A stretch of 38,828 nucleotides of DNA from CAYLQA01 sp964385695 (GCA_964385695.1 CAYLQA010000036.1:1-38828); one strand, 5' to 3'; numbered from the stretch's first letter, positions 1 to 8,260 are shown. Program-made: numbers and translations. The notes: a model not told the origin generated them from the sequence alone.

Positions 1-961
1 ATTGTCCAGCAGCTTTTGGCGTTCAGCAGGCAGGATGAAAAAAAAGGTTGCAGCCCTGCCCCTGGCTGAGCTTATTAAAGAGAGTATCAAACTTCTGCGC
101 CCCTCGATTCCATCCTCCATCGACATCGTGGAAAACATTACACCGCAGAGAGCAAATGTTTTGGTCAACCCGGACGAGATCCACCAGGTGCTCATGAACC
201 TCTGCTCGAATGCGGTCTACGCCATGAAGGAAAAGGGAACTCTGACCGTCTCTTTGGAAGAGCAGGAGCTCAACAAACAACAGGCAGCGAGCCTTGCCAA
301 TCATCTAAAGCCGGGCCCGTATGCCTGTCTATCCATTGCCGATACCGGCGAAGGGATTGTGCAGGACTCGTTGAAACGGATTTTTGAGCCATTTTTTACC
401 ACCAAAGAGGTCGGCAAGGGAAGCGGCATGGGGCTTGCCCTGGTGTACGGCATCATCGAAAAATGCAATGGGGCAATTACCGTGGCGAGTGAGGTCGACA
501 AAGGTACGACCTTTCATATCTACCTGCCTGTTACTGAGACCGGCGAAGAGCGTGAAGGTGGTCGCGAACCCTTAAGCGCCCCCACAGGCAGCGGCAGAAT
601 TCTTCTGGTCGACGATGAGGTTGCCCTGCTAAAAACAGCGGCCAACATGCTGGAACGCCTTGGCTACAAGGTGCAAGCCATGTCAGACAGCCGGGCAGCC
701 TTAGAGGCATTTAAAAAAGAGCCGGATATGTTTGATCTTCTCATTACGGATCAGATCATGCCCGAGGTCACGGGCAAGGATTTGGCCCAAGAGGTATTAG
801 CCATCAGGCCGAACTTCCCGATTATTCTGGCCACGGGCTACAGTTCCCAAGTGAACGAAACAAAGGCCCGAAAGTTAGGCATCCGGGCCTTTACCATGAA
901 GCCATTCAGCAAAACCGAGATTGCCAGGCTTATTAAAGAGTTGCTTGCATCTCAGGGCTAA
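1..961 (+). CDS. Hybrid sensor histidine kinase, 3' part, apparent frameshift near its visible start
   Basis: C-terminal part of a two-component kinase cut by the window edge. After the frameshift the reading frame gives a HATPase_c domain: N box with HQVLMNLCSNAVYAM, G1 box ADTGEG, F box EPFFTTK and G2 box GSGMGLALV. A receiver domain follows, with acidic pair VDDE, phospho-acceptor Asp in LITDQIMP, and the conserved Lys in MKPF. Frame 1 at positions 1-45 reads IVQQLLAFSRQDEKK, the usual end of a HisKA dimerisation helix, and then runs into a stop at 67-69. The rest of the protein is in frame 2. The switch falls in an A8 run at 38-45; seven A's would restore one frame. It is either a real frameshift, slippage, or a sequencing error. 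The signal sensed is unknown because the N-terminus is missing. The gene converges on the S1-domain gene with only four bases between the stops. Confidence 0.85.
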   Translation, partial: LSSSFWRSAGRMKKKVAALPLAELIKESIKLLRPSIPSSIDIVENITPQRANVLVNPDEIHQVLMNLCSNAVYAMKEKGTLTVSLEEQELNKQQAASLANHLKPGPYACLSIADTGEGIVQDSLKRIFEPFFTTKEVGKGSGMGLALVYGIIEKCNGAITVASEVDKGTTFHIYLPVTETGEEREGGREPLSAPTGSGRILLVDDEVALLKTAANMLERLGYKVQAMSDSRAALEAFKKEPDMFDLLITDQIMPEVTGKDLAQEVLAIRPNFPIILATGYSSQVNETKARKLGIRAFTMKPFSKTEIARLIKELLASQG

Positions 962-965
962 GCCC

Positions 966-2168
966 TTACTTCTTCTCCATCTTGGCCTTCAGTAGATCGC
1001 CCAGGGTACCCATGGATTTTGACTTTTCCTTGCCCTTCTTTTTAAACTCGGCATAGGATTCGCGCTCCACTCTTTCCGGGCTCGGCTCGGCCTGGCCTTT
1101 TGCCGCCTCGCTGCCAGCCGGGGCGGGTAAAGAAAGGGAGATGCGTTTTTGCTCAATGTCCACGGAATCGACCCGTACCTCGATCACATCACCCTGTTTG
1201 ACTACTTCGCGCGGATGCTTGATCCGGCGTCCGGCACCCAGTTTGGAGATATGGACCAGGCCGTCGATGCCAGGGGCAAGATTCACAAAGGCACCAAAGT
1301 CAGTCAAGCGCACAACCTTGCCGTTATGGCAGGTCCCTTCGGGAAAGGTGTTAAGCACGCTTTCCCACGGGTCGGGCAGAGTTTCTTTGAGGCTGAAAGA
1401 GAAACGATCATTCTCCCAATCGAGTTTTTTGACTGTCACCTCGACCTCTTGTCCAACTGCGACCCGCTCGTGGATATCATCCACCTGGCCCCAGGCTATC
1501 TCGGAGATGGGAATCAGACCTTCCAGCCCACCGATATCGACAAAGGCACCGAAATCGCGCACTGAAGTAATGGTTCCCTGAACGGATTGGCCGATAGCAA
1601 GGCTCTCCTTGAGCGCCTCCTTTTGCTGGGCTCGCTCCTCCTCCAACACCACCCGGCGCGATACAACGATGTTTCTGCCCTGCTCCGAGTACTTTTGGAT
1701 ACGAAAGGAAAGCTTTTGCCCGATATAGGCCTCGTTATCCTCAACCCGGCGCAAGTCCAACTGGGAAAAGGGGCAAAAGCCTCGGACATTGCCTCCTATT
1801 TTAATCTCAAATCCGCCCTTGACCTCTTTTTGCACGGTGCCCTCAACCGGGATGCCGCTCTCATAGGCCTCTTCCAAATGACTGTGTGCTGCAGCACCGC
1901 CCACGCGCAGGGTAAAGAGCAGCTCATTGTTCTTTTCAGACAAAAAGTAGGCCTGGACCGTGTCACCTTCCTGCACAGTGACCTCGCCATCCTCATTCAA
2001 AAACTCCTGCTTAGAAATAGCGCCCTCGCTTTTACCGCCCAGGTCAATAAAAACCCATTCTCTGGCGACCCGAACTACCACAGCCTCAATCTTCTGCCCG
2101 GGCTTCAGGCGCTCATCATCCATACTGCTTTTCTCAAACATCGCGGCAAAGCCTTGCTCATCATTCAT
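966..2168 (-). CDS. S1 RNA-binding domain protein (ribosomal protein S1-like, four S1 domains)
   Basis: About 400 residues with four successive S1 (OB-fold) repeats, at roughly residues 25-90, 105-175, 190-260 and 275-350. Repeats 3 and 4 carry the strongest signature (DFGAFVDIGGLEGLIPISEI and DFGAFVNL...GLVHISKL). A Lys/Glu-rich tail follows. Such proteins bind mRNA on the ribosome or act in RNA turnover. Canonical RpsA usually has six S1 domains, so this may be a shorter S1 paralogue rather than rpsA itself. TTG 2180, GTG 2177 and ATG 2168 are possible starts; I chose ATG 2168 because GGTG lies six bases before it. It is downstream of the yfcE-like gene, separated by hairpin repeat copy A. 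Confidence 0.85.
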   Translation of the reverse strand: MNDEQGFAAMFEKSSMDDERLKPGQKIEAVVVRVAREWVFIDLGGKSEGAISKQEFLNEDGEVTVQEGDTVQAYFLSEKNNELLFTLRVGGAAAHSHLEEAYESGIPVEGTVQKEVKGGFEIKIGGNVRGFCPFSQLDLRRVEDNEAYIGQKLSFRIQKYSEQGRNIVVSRRVVLEEERAQQKEALKESLAIGQSVQGTITSVRDFGAFVDIGGLEGLIPISEIAWGQVDDIHERVAVGQEVEVTVKKLDWENDRFSFSLKETLPDPWESVLNTFPEGTCHNGKVVRLTDFGAFVNLAPGIDGLVHISKLGAGRRIKHPREVVKQGDVIEVRVDSVDIEQKRISLSLPAPAGSEAAKGQAEPSPERVERESYAEFKKKGKEKSKSMGTLGDLLKAKMEKK

Positions 2169-2214
2169 TGTTTTCACCAATTTCTATTATCCAGCTCAAC
2201 CTACTAAATTCCTC

Positions 2215-2335
2215 AAAAGGCCATGGGTGCTACAGATTCGCGCAGGTAAGCGCAGACTCCGAGCACGACTGGAGGCTATAGCTAGACTATGCGACCTGGC
2301 GTGATCGTGCGAAGATGTGGCGGCCATGGCCTTTT
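2215..2335 (+). repeat. AGAT-hairpin repeat, copy A
   Basis: Large imperfect inverted repeat filling the gap between the S1 and yfcE-like genes. The outer stem AAAAGGCCATGG (2215-2226) pairs perfectly with CCATGGCCTTTT (2324-2335). Inside, ACAGATTCGC (2232-2241) faces GCGAAGATGT (2309-2318): Watson-Crick pairs flank tandem G.A/A.G at 235-236 and 314-315 (last three digits). The apical part has GGCTATAG...CTATGCGACC. The lower inner stem is less regular than in the other copies. A/T tracts at both feet mean it could also act as a bidirectional terminator. Confidence 0.7.
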
Positions 2336-2848
2336 CTAACTTTTGAAAAACGGCACTCCAATCTCCACTCTCTCCGTTGTCATGGCCTCGCACTCCAGGA
2401 TACAGAATCCCGGTTGGTACTCGCCCCCCAACATCTCGCCGGGGTTGACCAACAGGGTCTTACCGATCTCTTCTACTTTATATATATGATTATGCCCGCA
2501 ACAGACCACATCAAACCCACCCTGCACTGCAAGGCCGCGGGCCATCTGCGGATAATGGGTAAAGGCTATTTTCCTGCCGCCGGCCTCCACCGCTCCCAGT
2601 ACCCCATGGTGGGTAATGGATGGGTAACGCGAGCCGCAGGACTGGGAAATGATATGTTGATCACCCACATTGTTGCCATAAACCAAATGCGATGCCCCGC
2701 CGAATTTGGCAAGCTCCTTGAGCATAAAAGGAGAGATCAGGTCCCCGCAATGAATGACCATACTCACGCCGTAGGAGTTGCAATAGGTAACGGCCGAACG
2801 CAGATTGGGGATATGATCGTGGGTATCGGATATGATTGCTACTCGCAT
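2336..2848 (-). CDS. YfcE/MJ0936-type metallophosphoesterase
   Basis: About 170 residues of the calcineurin-like phosphodiesterase family. The metal-binding motifs appear in order: SDTHDH near the N-terminus, HCGDL, YGNN, a His in FTHYPQ, and CCGHNH. YfcE-like enzymes hydrolyse phosphodiesters in a di-metal site; the natural substrate is often unknown and is unknown here. The start at 2848 is supported by GGAG seven bases upstream. It overlaps the end of the cobD-like gene (stop at 2839) by 10 bases, so the two are probably translationally coupled. A longer reading from 2887 is possible but would overlap more and lacks that ribosome site. Confidence 0.9.
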   Translation of the reverse strand: MRVAIISDTHDHIPNLRSAVTYCNSYGVSMVIHCGDLISPFMLKELAKFGGASHLVYGNNVGDQHIISQSCGSRYPSITHHGVLGAVEAGGRKIAFTHYPQMARGLAVQGGFDVVCCGHNHIYKVEEIGKTLLVNPGEMLGGEYQPGFCILECEAMTTERVEIGVPFFKS

Positions 2849-3939
2849 GTAAGTGCTCCAATGGCCTTTTTTAGCGCGGCCAAACAAACTTCGTTCTGCT
2901 CGGCGTTCTTCAAGGATATTCGGAAGTAGGACTCATCAAGGGTCATAAAGTTACTGCAGTTCCGGACCATTATCCGCTGAGAGAGCATCTCCTCTCTGAG
3001 CTGCTCGGCGGTAATATTGTCACTCAGACGACAAAGAATAAAGTTGGCGCTGCCCGGCATCACCTCCACCCCGGGGATGGATGAGAGTTCCGCAACAACC
3101 TTGGGCCTGGTCTCTTCCAAAAAGCTGACCACCTGCTCAACATAGTCGTCACCATGCTGGAGAAGGAACTCCCCGGCCAGCTGCGCCAAGCGGTTCACGC
3201 CCCAGGGTTTACGTTTTTGCGCCAGAACCTGCATGTTTTTTTCTGTTGCCACCAAAAAGCCCAAACGCATACCGGCGATACCGTAAATCTTTGAAGCGGA
3301 GCGCAGGATAAAAGCATTGTCCGGCAAATCAAAACGCACCAGGGACGGCTCTCGAACAAAGGGCAGGTAGGACTCATCCACCAAGAAATAAGAATCGGGA
3401 TGGGCGCAGATAAACTCGTGAATAGCAGCACTTGAACTCATACCGCTGGTGGGGTTGTTGGGGTTACAGAGAAAAACCAATTCCCCACCTTGCAGCTCTT
3501 TTGCAAGGCGCTCAAAATCAAGGCGAAAGCCATCTTCGGGCAAGAGGGGAAAAATCTCCACCTCAAGCCCGGCCCAATCACTGGCCCTGCGGTAATCCGA
3601 ATACGTTGGTTCAATGCTTACAGCCCGTGTGCAGGCAAGGCCTGCGGGAAGGGCATAGATAAACTCAGTGGTGCCGTTGCCCGCCAAGACCTGTTCACGC
3701 TGCACCCCGTATTTTTCGGCAAAGATCTCGCACAGGGTCTCGCTGTTGCTCTCCGGCAAAAAGCCGATCTCAGAAAAACGCGCCAGCAAGGCATCCTGCA
3801 GCCCAGGCACCATGCCAAAGGGTGAGAGGTTGCTGCTCATATCAATAAGATCACTGGGCGCACAACCAAAGCGTTTGGCCATGGTCAGGATATCCCCGCC
3901 ATGGGCACCCTGCGCTGCATGTTCTTTGGCTATCATCAT
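2839..3939 (-). CDS. cobD: Threonine-phosphate decarboxylase CobD-like PLP enzyme
   Basis: 366 residues of the fold-type I aminotransferase family close to HisC. It has an N-terminal HGG (13-15) followed by a DMSSNLSPFG stretch, as is usual in CobD. NPNNPTS is near 159-165, the cofactor Asp lies in DESY (188), and the PLP Lys in SASKIYG is residue 217. CobD makes (R)-1-aminopropan-2-ol phosphate from L-threonine phosphate for the cobalamin nucleotide loop. Being close to cobU on the same strand favours CobD over histidinol-phosphate aminotransferase, which is the main alternative. AAGGA precedes paired ATG codons at 3939 and 3936; either may be used. Cobalamin made or salvaged here could feed the B12-type radical SAM protein upstream. 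Confidence 0.8.
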   Translation of the reverse strand: MMIAKEHAAQGAHGGDILTMAKRFGCAPSDLIDMSSNLSPFGMVPGLQDALLARFSEIGFLPESNSETLCEIFAEKYGVQREQVLAGNGTTEFIYALPAGLACTRAVSIEPTYSDYRRASDWAGLEVEIFPLLPEDGFRLDFERLAKELQGGELVFLCNPNNPTSGMSSSAAIHEFICAHPDSYFLVDESYLPFVREPSLVRFDLPDNAFILRSASKIYGIAGMRLGFLVATEKNMQVLAQKRKPWGVNRLAQLAGEFLLQHGDDYVEQVVSFLEETRPKVVAELSSIPGVEVMPGSANFILCRLSDNITAEQLREEMLSQRIMVRNCSNFMTLDESYFRISLKNAEQNEVCLAALKKAIGALTCE

Positions 3940-4041
3940 TATTCCTTTATATCACTGCCTTTTTCATAATGTTCAAAAAGCATTTCTTAAAGAAAATTAA
4001 GAAGCTGTACTTGATAACTATTCCCCACCCAAAGCGATTCA

Positions 4042-4124
4042 TGGTGCCGTAGATTCTGGCGATCAGCACAGGCCGCTATAGTTCGCTATGCGGCCTGTGC
4101 TGATCGTCTGAAGATGCGGTATCA
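4042..4124 (+). repeat. AGAT-hairpin repeat, copy B (cleanest copy)
   Basis: Lies between cobD and cobU. The outer stem GGTGCCGTA (4043-4051) pairs with TGCGGTATC (4115-4123) using G.T wobbles at 44/122, 46/120 and 50/116. Next come tandem G.A/A.G (52-53 with 113-114), then TTC/GAA. The inner stem CGATCAGCACAGGCCGC (4060-4076) pairs perfectly with its complement at 4090-4106. The apex has an unpaired T, then ATAG-TTCG-CTAT, which forms a four-pair helix closed by a TTCG tetraloop. Confidence 0.8.
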
Positions 4125-4128
4125 GGGA

Positions 4129-4665
4129 TCACTTTCCATCTTTCAAGGTCATGGGTAAACCTGCCGCCACAAATACCACCTCATCACACACCTGGCCCAA
4201 TTGCTGATTGGTCCAACCGGCAAGATCGCGAAAACGCCTGGCCAGGGCAGACTCCGGCACAATACCCAGGCCCACCTCGTTGGCAACATAGACGATGGAG
4301 GTCTCCAACGCCTTGGTTTTTTGCAGCAACTCGGCAACCCGCTCTTCGATCTGGCTGTCGCTCATCTCACGCATGATGAGGTTGGTGATCCACATGGTCA
4401 GGCAATCCACCAAAAAAACCTGGGTTTCCCACTGGCCATGCTCCAGCACCGGGCAAAGATCCACCGGTTCTTCAATGGTCTGCCAGTTATCCCCGCGGGT
4501 CTTAAGATGCAGGGCGATGCGGTGATCCATCTCAGGATCATCCCTGCGCTCCAAGGTGGCGACAAAGGTCTTTTGTTCAAAGCGGGCACTGATCCACTTT
4601 TCCGCATAACGACTTTTGCCGCTGCGGCAACCGCCAAGGATGAGTTTTTTTATTGGTTGCGTCAT
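4129..4665 (-). CDS. cobU: Adenosylcobinamide kinase / guanylyltransferase CobU
   Basis: 178 residues, the normal CobU length. The P-loop GGCRSGKS is at residues 11-18. The RDDPEMDHRIALHLKTRG region contains the His expected to carry GMP, and WQTIEEP and VDCLTMW are also family motifs. CobU phosphorylates adenosylcobinamide and then transfers GMP to give adenosylcobinamide-GDP in nucleotide-loop assembly. It lies 21 bases downstream of the B12-type radical SAM gene on the same strand and upstream of cobD, with hairpin copy B between. No cobalamin riboswitch was recognised nearby. cobS, cobC and cobT are not in this window. Confidence 0.93.
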   Translation of the reverse strand: MTQPIKKLILGGCRSGKSRYAEKWISARFEQKTFVATLERRDDPEMDHRIALHLKTRGDNWQTIEEPVDLCPVLEHGQWETQVFLVDCLTMWITNLIMREMSDSQIEERVAELLQKTKALETSIVYVANEVGLGIVPESALARRFRDLAGWTNQQLGQVCDEVVFVAAGLPMTLKDGK

Positions 4666-4685
4666 TCGTCTTTCATTACCAACAC

Positions 4686-6515
4686 TTAATTTCTCGGGTG
4701 TACAGCCAGGGCAAGATACCGTGTTTGCTGAATAAACAGCAATCGTTTTGCCGCAAGCTCGTTAAGAAATTTTTCCAGCTGCTCCCCTGTTACCTGTGGA
4801 AATTGCTCAAGAAGGCTTTCTTTATCACAGATACCGTCACAGGCAAGATAAATCTTACGGGAAAGTCCGCGCATGCGATGATGGAGTGTGGGTTGGCCGG
4901 GCAACTCCTGGCGGATCAGCAACACCGTTCCGTTATCACGGCAGGAGAGGGGGGGAGCATACAGCGCTGGTTCCTTGCGCCTGTCATGAAACTGCTGCCA
5001 GGCCGCAACCTTTTTCGCCACAGGCCGCCACTGCCTGCGCTGAAGCTGCCTGTCGCCCCGATAGTCTTTAATAAGCAGGGTCAGCCCCTGCAAAATCTCT
5101 TTTGGAAAAAGCTTTTTATTATACGGGTGATGCACCTGGGCCTTGATGCCGTATTTTTGCGGGGCACAATCCACCGGACTGCCCTGGCCCAGAAAAAAAG
5201 AGGCTGTGGCCAAAGGGGCAAAGGGCAAAACAAAGTCAAGGGCTGCCAAGGTCTCTTGCACCTCGGCCTCTGTACTTTGGGGGAACTCCATGATCAGGTT
5301 GCCTTCAAGCCGGGTGCCTAGGGCCTGACACTCTTTCATCAAGGCCAGGTTATCAATGACTGAAGTGCCCTTTTGCATGCGATCCAATAAGGATTGGCTT
5401 AAGGCCTCGATTCCCACCTGTACCGTGGCTAACCCGCCCTTTGCATAAGTGGCCAGGGTCTCGCCACGCTGGTTGACGCGAATCTCGGCAAAAAAACGAT
5501 AATCATGACCGGTTGCTGCAATATCCTGAAAAAAAGCAATAGAGTCTTTTACCGGCAGGGCGTTGTCCGTAAAGCTAAAATCCAGGCAGCCATGGCGCTC
5601 GGAAAGATACGTTACCTCGGAACGCATCTGCTCGGCCCGTTTCCAACGGTAGCCCTGCCACTGCAAGTTCAGGTTGCAAAAAGTGCATTTGCCCCACCAA
5701 CACCCCCGGGAAAATTCAACCGGCAGTTCAGGTATGAAGCTGCTGTCGCCAAAGAGTGCTGCCATCTCCTGAAAGTAATCATCATAGTCAGGTACTGGCA
5801 GGTCACTGAGCAAGGCCACCTGGCGTGTAGTGGAAGCCGTTGCCGCATTATCATTATCTTCCCGGGCAAGAATCCCGGCTCCCAGTTCACCTTTACCCTT
5901 TTTCAGTGTGGTGCAAAGCTGAGCCAAGGGCAATTCACCCTCACCATGGATCAGGTAATCGATCTGGGAAAATTGCTCAAGCAGTGTCTGTCCCACTCCG
6001 AATGAACAGGAAGAGCCGCCAAAGACAATGGGCAGATCAGGGTAAATATTTTTCAGGCGCTTGGCCGCAAGCAGCGAGGCCAAAAGCTGCTGAAAGCAAA
6101 CGGTAAAGCCAACCAGCTGCAAGCTTTGCCAATCCTGCTTACCGAGCCAGTAATCCAACTGCATATCAAGCTTTTGCCAGAGAGTATCAGCATCAAGATC
6201 ATGCCCGGTAAACTGCTTTTTTTGACTGTGAATGTACTGTCTGAGTTCATCCTGTTTTTCCGGAAACAGCAAGCCGGCATAGAGTGCTTCTGAAAGCCAA
6301 ACATGCTGGGAGATCAAGTGATACAGTTCCGTGCCCAACACCTTGGCCACCCCGAGATACGGGTGCAGGTTTCGGACCTGGATGTTACGCACATTTTGCG
6401 TGAGATACGACTTGAGCGCCCCCAGTTGTACCGAAGGCCTGTGCATGAGTTGCCAAGGCATGGCAACAAGTCCGACATGGAATAATCCCTTGTCTTGCCT
6501 GGGAGCAATGGACAT
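4686..6515 (-). CDS. B12-binding radical SAM protein, RiPP-maturase-like (orphan)
   Basis: 609 residues. The N-terminal third (about 10-205) resembles a cobalamin-binding Rossmann domain: an early LVAMPW, then VFGGSSC and YLIHGEGE. The radical SAM core starts near 265 with SRGCWWGKCTFC, where C272, C277 and C280 would hold the [4Fe-4S] cluster. The spacing is Cx4Cx2C instead of the classical Cx3Cx2C. The C-terminus (about 540-609) has an ICDKESLLEQF...YLALAVHPRN segment like the tail of RiPP-maturation radical SAM C-methyltransferases (recognised from memory). Substrate is unknown: no precursor peptide is visible, and the flanks are lolA (two bases upstream) and cobU. Cofactor supply may explain linkage to cobU/cobD. 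A B12 methyltransferase acting on another substrate is equally possible. Confidence 0.8.
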   Translation of the reverse strand: MSIAPRQDKGLFHVGLVAMPWQLMHRPSVQLGALKSYLTQNVRNIQVRNLHPYLGVAKVLGTELYHLISQHVWLSEALYAGLLFPEKQDELRQYIHSQKKQFTGHDLDADTLWQKLDMQLDYWLGKQDWQSLQLVGFTVCFQQLLASLLAAKRLKNIYPDLPIVFGGSSCSFGVGQTLLEQFSQIDYLIHGEGELPLAQLCTTLKKGKGELGAGILAREDNDNAATASTTRQVALLSDLPVPDYDDYFQEMAALFGDSSFIPELPVEFSRGCWWGKCTFCNLNLQWQGYRWKRAEQMRSEVTYLSERHGCLDFSFTDNALPVKDSIAFFQDIAATGHDYRFFAEIRVNQRGETLATYAKGGLATVQVGIEALSQSLLDRMQKGTSVIDNLALMKECQALGTRLEGNLIMEFPQSTEAEVQETLAALDFVLPFAPLATASFFLGQGSPVDCAPQKYGIKAQVHHPYNKKLFPKEILQGLTLLIKDYRGDRQLQRRQWRPVAKKVAAWQQFHDRRKEPALYAPPLSCRDNGTVLLIRQELPGQPTLHHRMRGLSRKIYLACDGICDKESLLEQFPQVTGEQLEKFLNELAAKRLLFIQQTRYLALAVHPRN

Positions 6516-6517
6516 GA

Positions 6518-7186
6518 CTACTGCTCGAGAATCTCGGTGCCGGGCGGCGGGGTAAAGACAAAAACAGAAGCAGGCACAACAGAGTTGATCTCCATGTTGC
6601 GAAAACGCAAATCGGTCACAGAGCCGAAATGGTCGACAATCTCCAACCTGGTCAGGGTAAAGGAGTCCTTCTCCACCCAGATGTGCAGAAAATCCACCTG
6701 GGGGTGCTCCTCTTTGGGAATCAATTTTACAACATGGCCTTTGCCAATGGCAGGACGTTCAGCCGGGTGAACAGTAAAGTCCTCCAGGATATTGCCGCTG
6801 CCGACGAAAAAAGAGTAGGTCACATCTGAGCTGAGATACTCGGCCAAGGTCTGCACTATCATCTGCTCGGACTGGGCAAAATACATGAACACCTTTGTGC
6901 CGTTGCTGACCAGCACCTGTTCATCCGGCTTGGTGTAATCCCAGCGGATCTTTCCCGGTTTGCTGATCTTGATGGTGCCCGCCCCTTCCCTTTTACGGCG
7001 ACTCATGGGGACCGAGGTCACCTGGCTAAAGTCCGCCACCATGGTAATGGCCTTTTCGTATTGCCGTTGGATATTCTCAGCAATATTCAAAGGAGTAAGC
7101 GCGGCCGCAAACACGGCCGGGCAGATATAAATAAACGAAGCCGCCAGTACTGCAGTAAATGACAAATATTTGTTAGTTCTTCTCAT
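6518..7186 (-). CDS. lolA: Outer membrane lipoprotein carrier protein LolA
   Basis: About 222 residues with an N-terminal signal peptide (basic MRRTNK, hydrophobic core, cleavage near VFAA). The mature part has the LolA pattern: an early NIQRQYEKA...ADFSQV helix, GTIKISKPGKIRWDYTKPDEQVLVSNG, and a C-terminal FVFTPPPGTEIL. LolA carries lipoproteins across the periplasm from LolCDE to LolB. I chose ATG 7186 because AGGA sits nine bases before it; ATG 7195 is the alternative but its AGGA is too close. It follows murI almost directly and is followed after two bases by the radical SAM gene, so the three are probably co-transcribed. Confidence 0.9.
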   Translation of the reverse strand: MRRTNKYLSFTAVLAASFIYICPAVFAAALTPLNIAENIQRQYEKAITMVADFSQVTSVPMSRRKREGAGTIKISKPGKIRWDYTKPDEQVLVSNGTKVFMYFAQSEQMIVQTLAEYLSSDVTYSFFVGSGNILEDFTVHPAERPAIGKGHVVKLIPKEEHPQVDFLHIWVEKDSFTLTRLEIVDHFGSVTDLRFRNMEINSVVPASVFVFTPPPGTEILEQ

Positions 7187-7197
7187 GCCTTTCATTC

Positions 7198-7992
7198 CTA
7201 AGAGGATGGGATGCGGACTTTCTCAAGCTCTATCTTACGGCCAAATACGCGTTTTGCGGTTTCAAGGGCAGCATCGGTCACATCTGAAACGTGATATTGG
7301 TTGCCGCCCTCCCGGCTCAGACTCTGCTCGATCTCCGGATGGCTCTGTAAAAAAAGCCGTAGGCTCTGGGCCACCTCTTCCGACGAATCAATAATATTCA
7401 CCCGTTTACCGATGCGCGGCTGGATCAATTTTTTCAAAAGCGGATAATGGGTACAGCCCAGGACAAAGGTGTCGACCTGTTTGAGTTTGAGCGGGTGCAG
7501 GTAGCGGCGCAGGATCATCTTTGTTTCGCGCCTGTTTAACCAACCTTCTTCAACCAGGGGAACCAATAAAGGGCAGGCTGCGGAAAAGACTTTATAATCC
7601 GCCTCCCTGTCCTTAATCTTGGATTCATAGATGCCGCTTTTGATGGTTGCCCTGGTGCCGATGACCCCGATTCTGCCACTTGTTGTCGTAGCAACGGCCT
7701 TGGTCACAGCAGGGCTGATGACCTCAAAAATGGGTACGGAAAACTCCTCGCGCAAGATCTCCGAGGCCACACTGGCTGCGGAGTTACAGGCGATGATAAT
7801 GATTTTGGCGCCTTGGGCCAAAAGAAATTCCGTATTTTCCCGAGCGTAGCTGATAATGGTTTCCGGACTTTTCGAACCATAAGGGGTCCGGGCCCGGTCA
7901 CCAAAGTAGGCAAAGCGGTAATCAGGCAATAACTTTTCCACGGCACGGGCCACGGTCATACCACCCACACCTGAATCAAAAATACCGATCAT
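7198..7992 (-). CDS. murI: Glutamate racemase MurI
   Basis: 264 residues, normal for the family. It opens with GIFDSGVGG. The two catalytic cysteines are C69 in IIACNSAAS and C180 in LGCTHYPLL. MurI makes D-glutamate for peptidoglycan from L-glutamate in the cytoplasm without cofactor. It is the first gene of the minus-strand run murI-lolA-radical SAM-cobU-cobD. The ribosome site AGAGAG upstream is weak, but the N-terminus matches the family exactly, so the start is secure. Confidence 0.96.
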   Translation of the reverse strand: MIGIFDSGVGGMTVARAVEKLLPDYRFAYFGDRARTPYGSKSPETIISYARENTEFLLAQGAKIIIIACNSAASVASEILREEFSVPIFEVISPAVTKAVATTTSGRIGVIGTRATIKSGIYESKIKDREADYKVFSAACPLLVPLVEEGWLNRRETKMILRRYLHPLKLKQVDTFVLGCTHYPLLKKLIQPRIGKRVNIIDSSEEVAQSLRLFLQSHPEIEQSLSREGGNQYHVSDVTDAALETAKRVFGRKIELEKVRIPSS

Positions 7993-8191
7993 ATCTCTCT
8001 GGAGTCCGCCTGCTTATTGAAATTGCTATAGTTAACCTGTCGTATCACCCAAACATCCTACTACATTCTAAGCGCACTGCAAACTACAGCTGGACTGCAA
8101 GATAAACAATTAAAAAAGAAATAAAGCCTTGTAGAAATATAAGCGGATCAGGCTGCTTGCACACAGATGGGCTGCCCTGGTTCGCTTACTA

Positions 8192-8229
8192 AAAAAAAAG
8201 GACACCCTAAATATTAGGATGTCCTTTTT
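8192..8229. terminator. Bidirectional rho-independent terminator
   Basis: A-run, stem AAAGGACA-CCTAA / TTAGG-TGTCCTTT with a three-base loop and one internal mismatch, then a T-run. The T-tracts occur on both strands. It probably ends the mucR-like transcript coming from the right. Confidence 0.8.
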
Positions 8230-8260
8230 ACTGAAGAGGAAGGCAATCTCTTCAACTAGA

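Noticed and set aside
1141..2207. Long plus-strand frames opposite the S1-domain gene
   Set aside because: Antisense shadows of a clearly coding S1-repeat gene.
4670..7992. RiPP precursor peptide or cobalamin riboswitch near the radical SAM and cob genes
   Set aside because: Genes are packed two to 21 bases apart with no small ORF, and the gaps near cobU and cobD show no B12-box-like structure.
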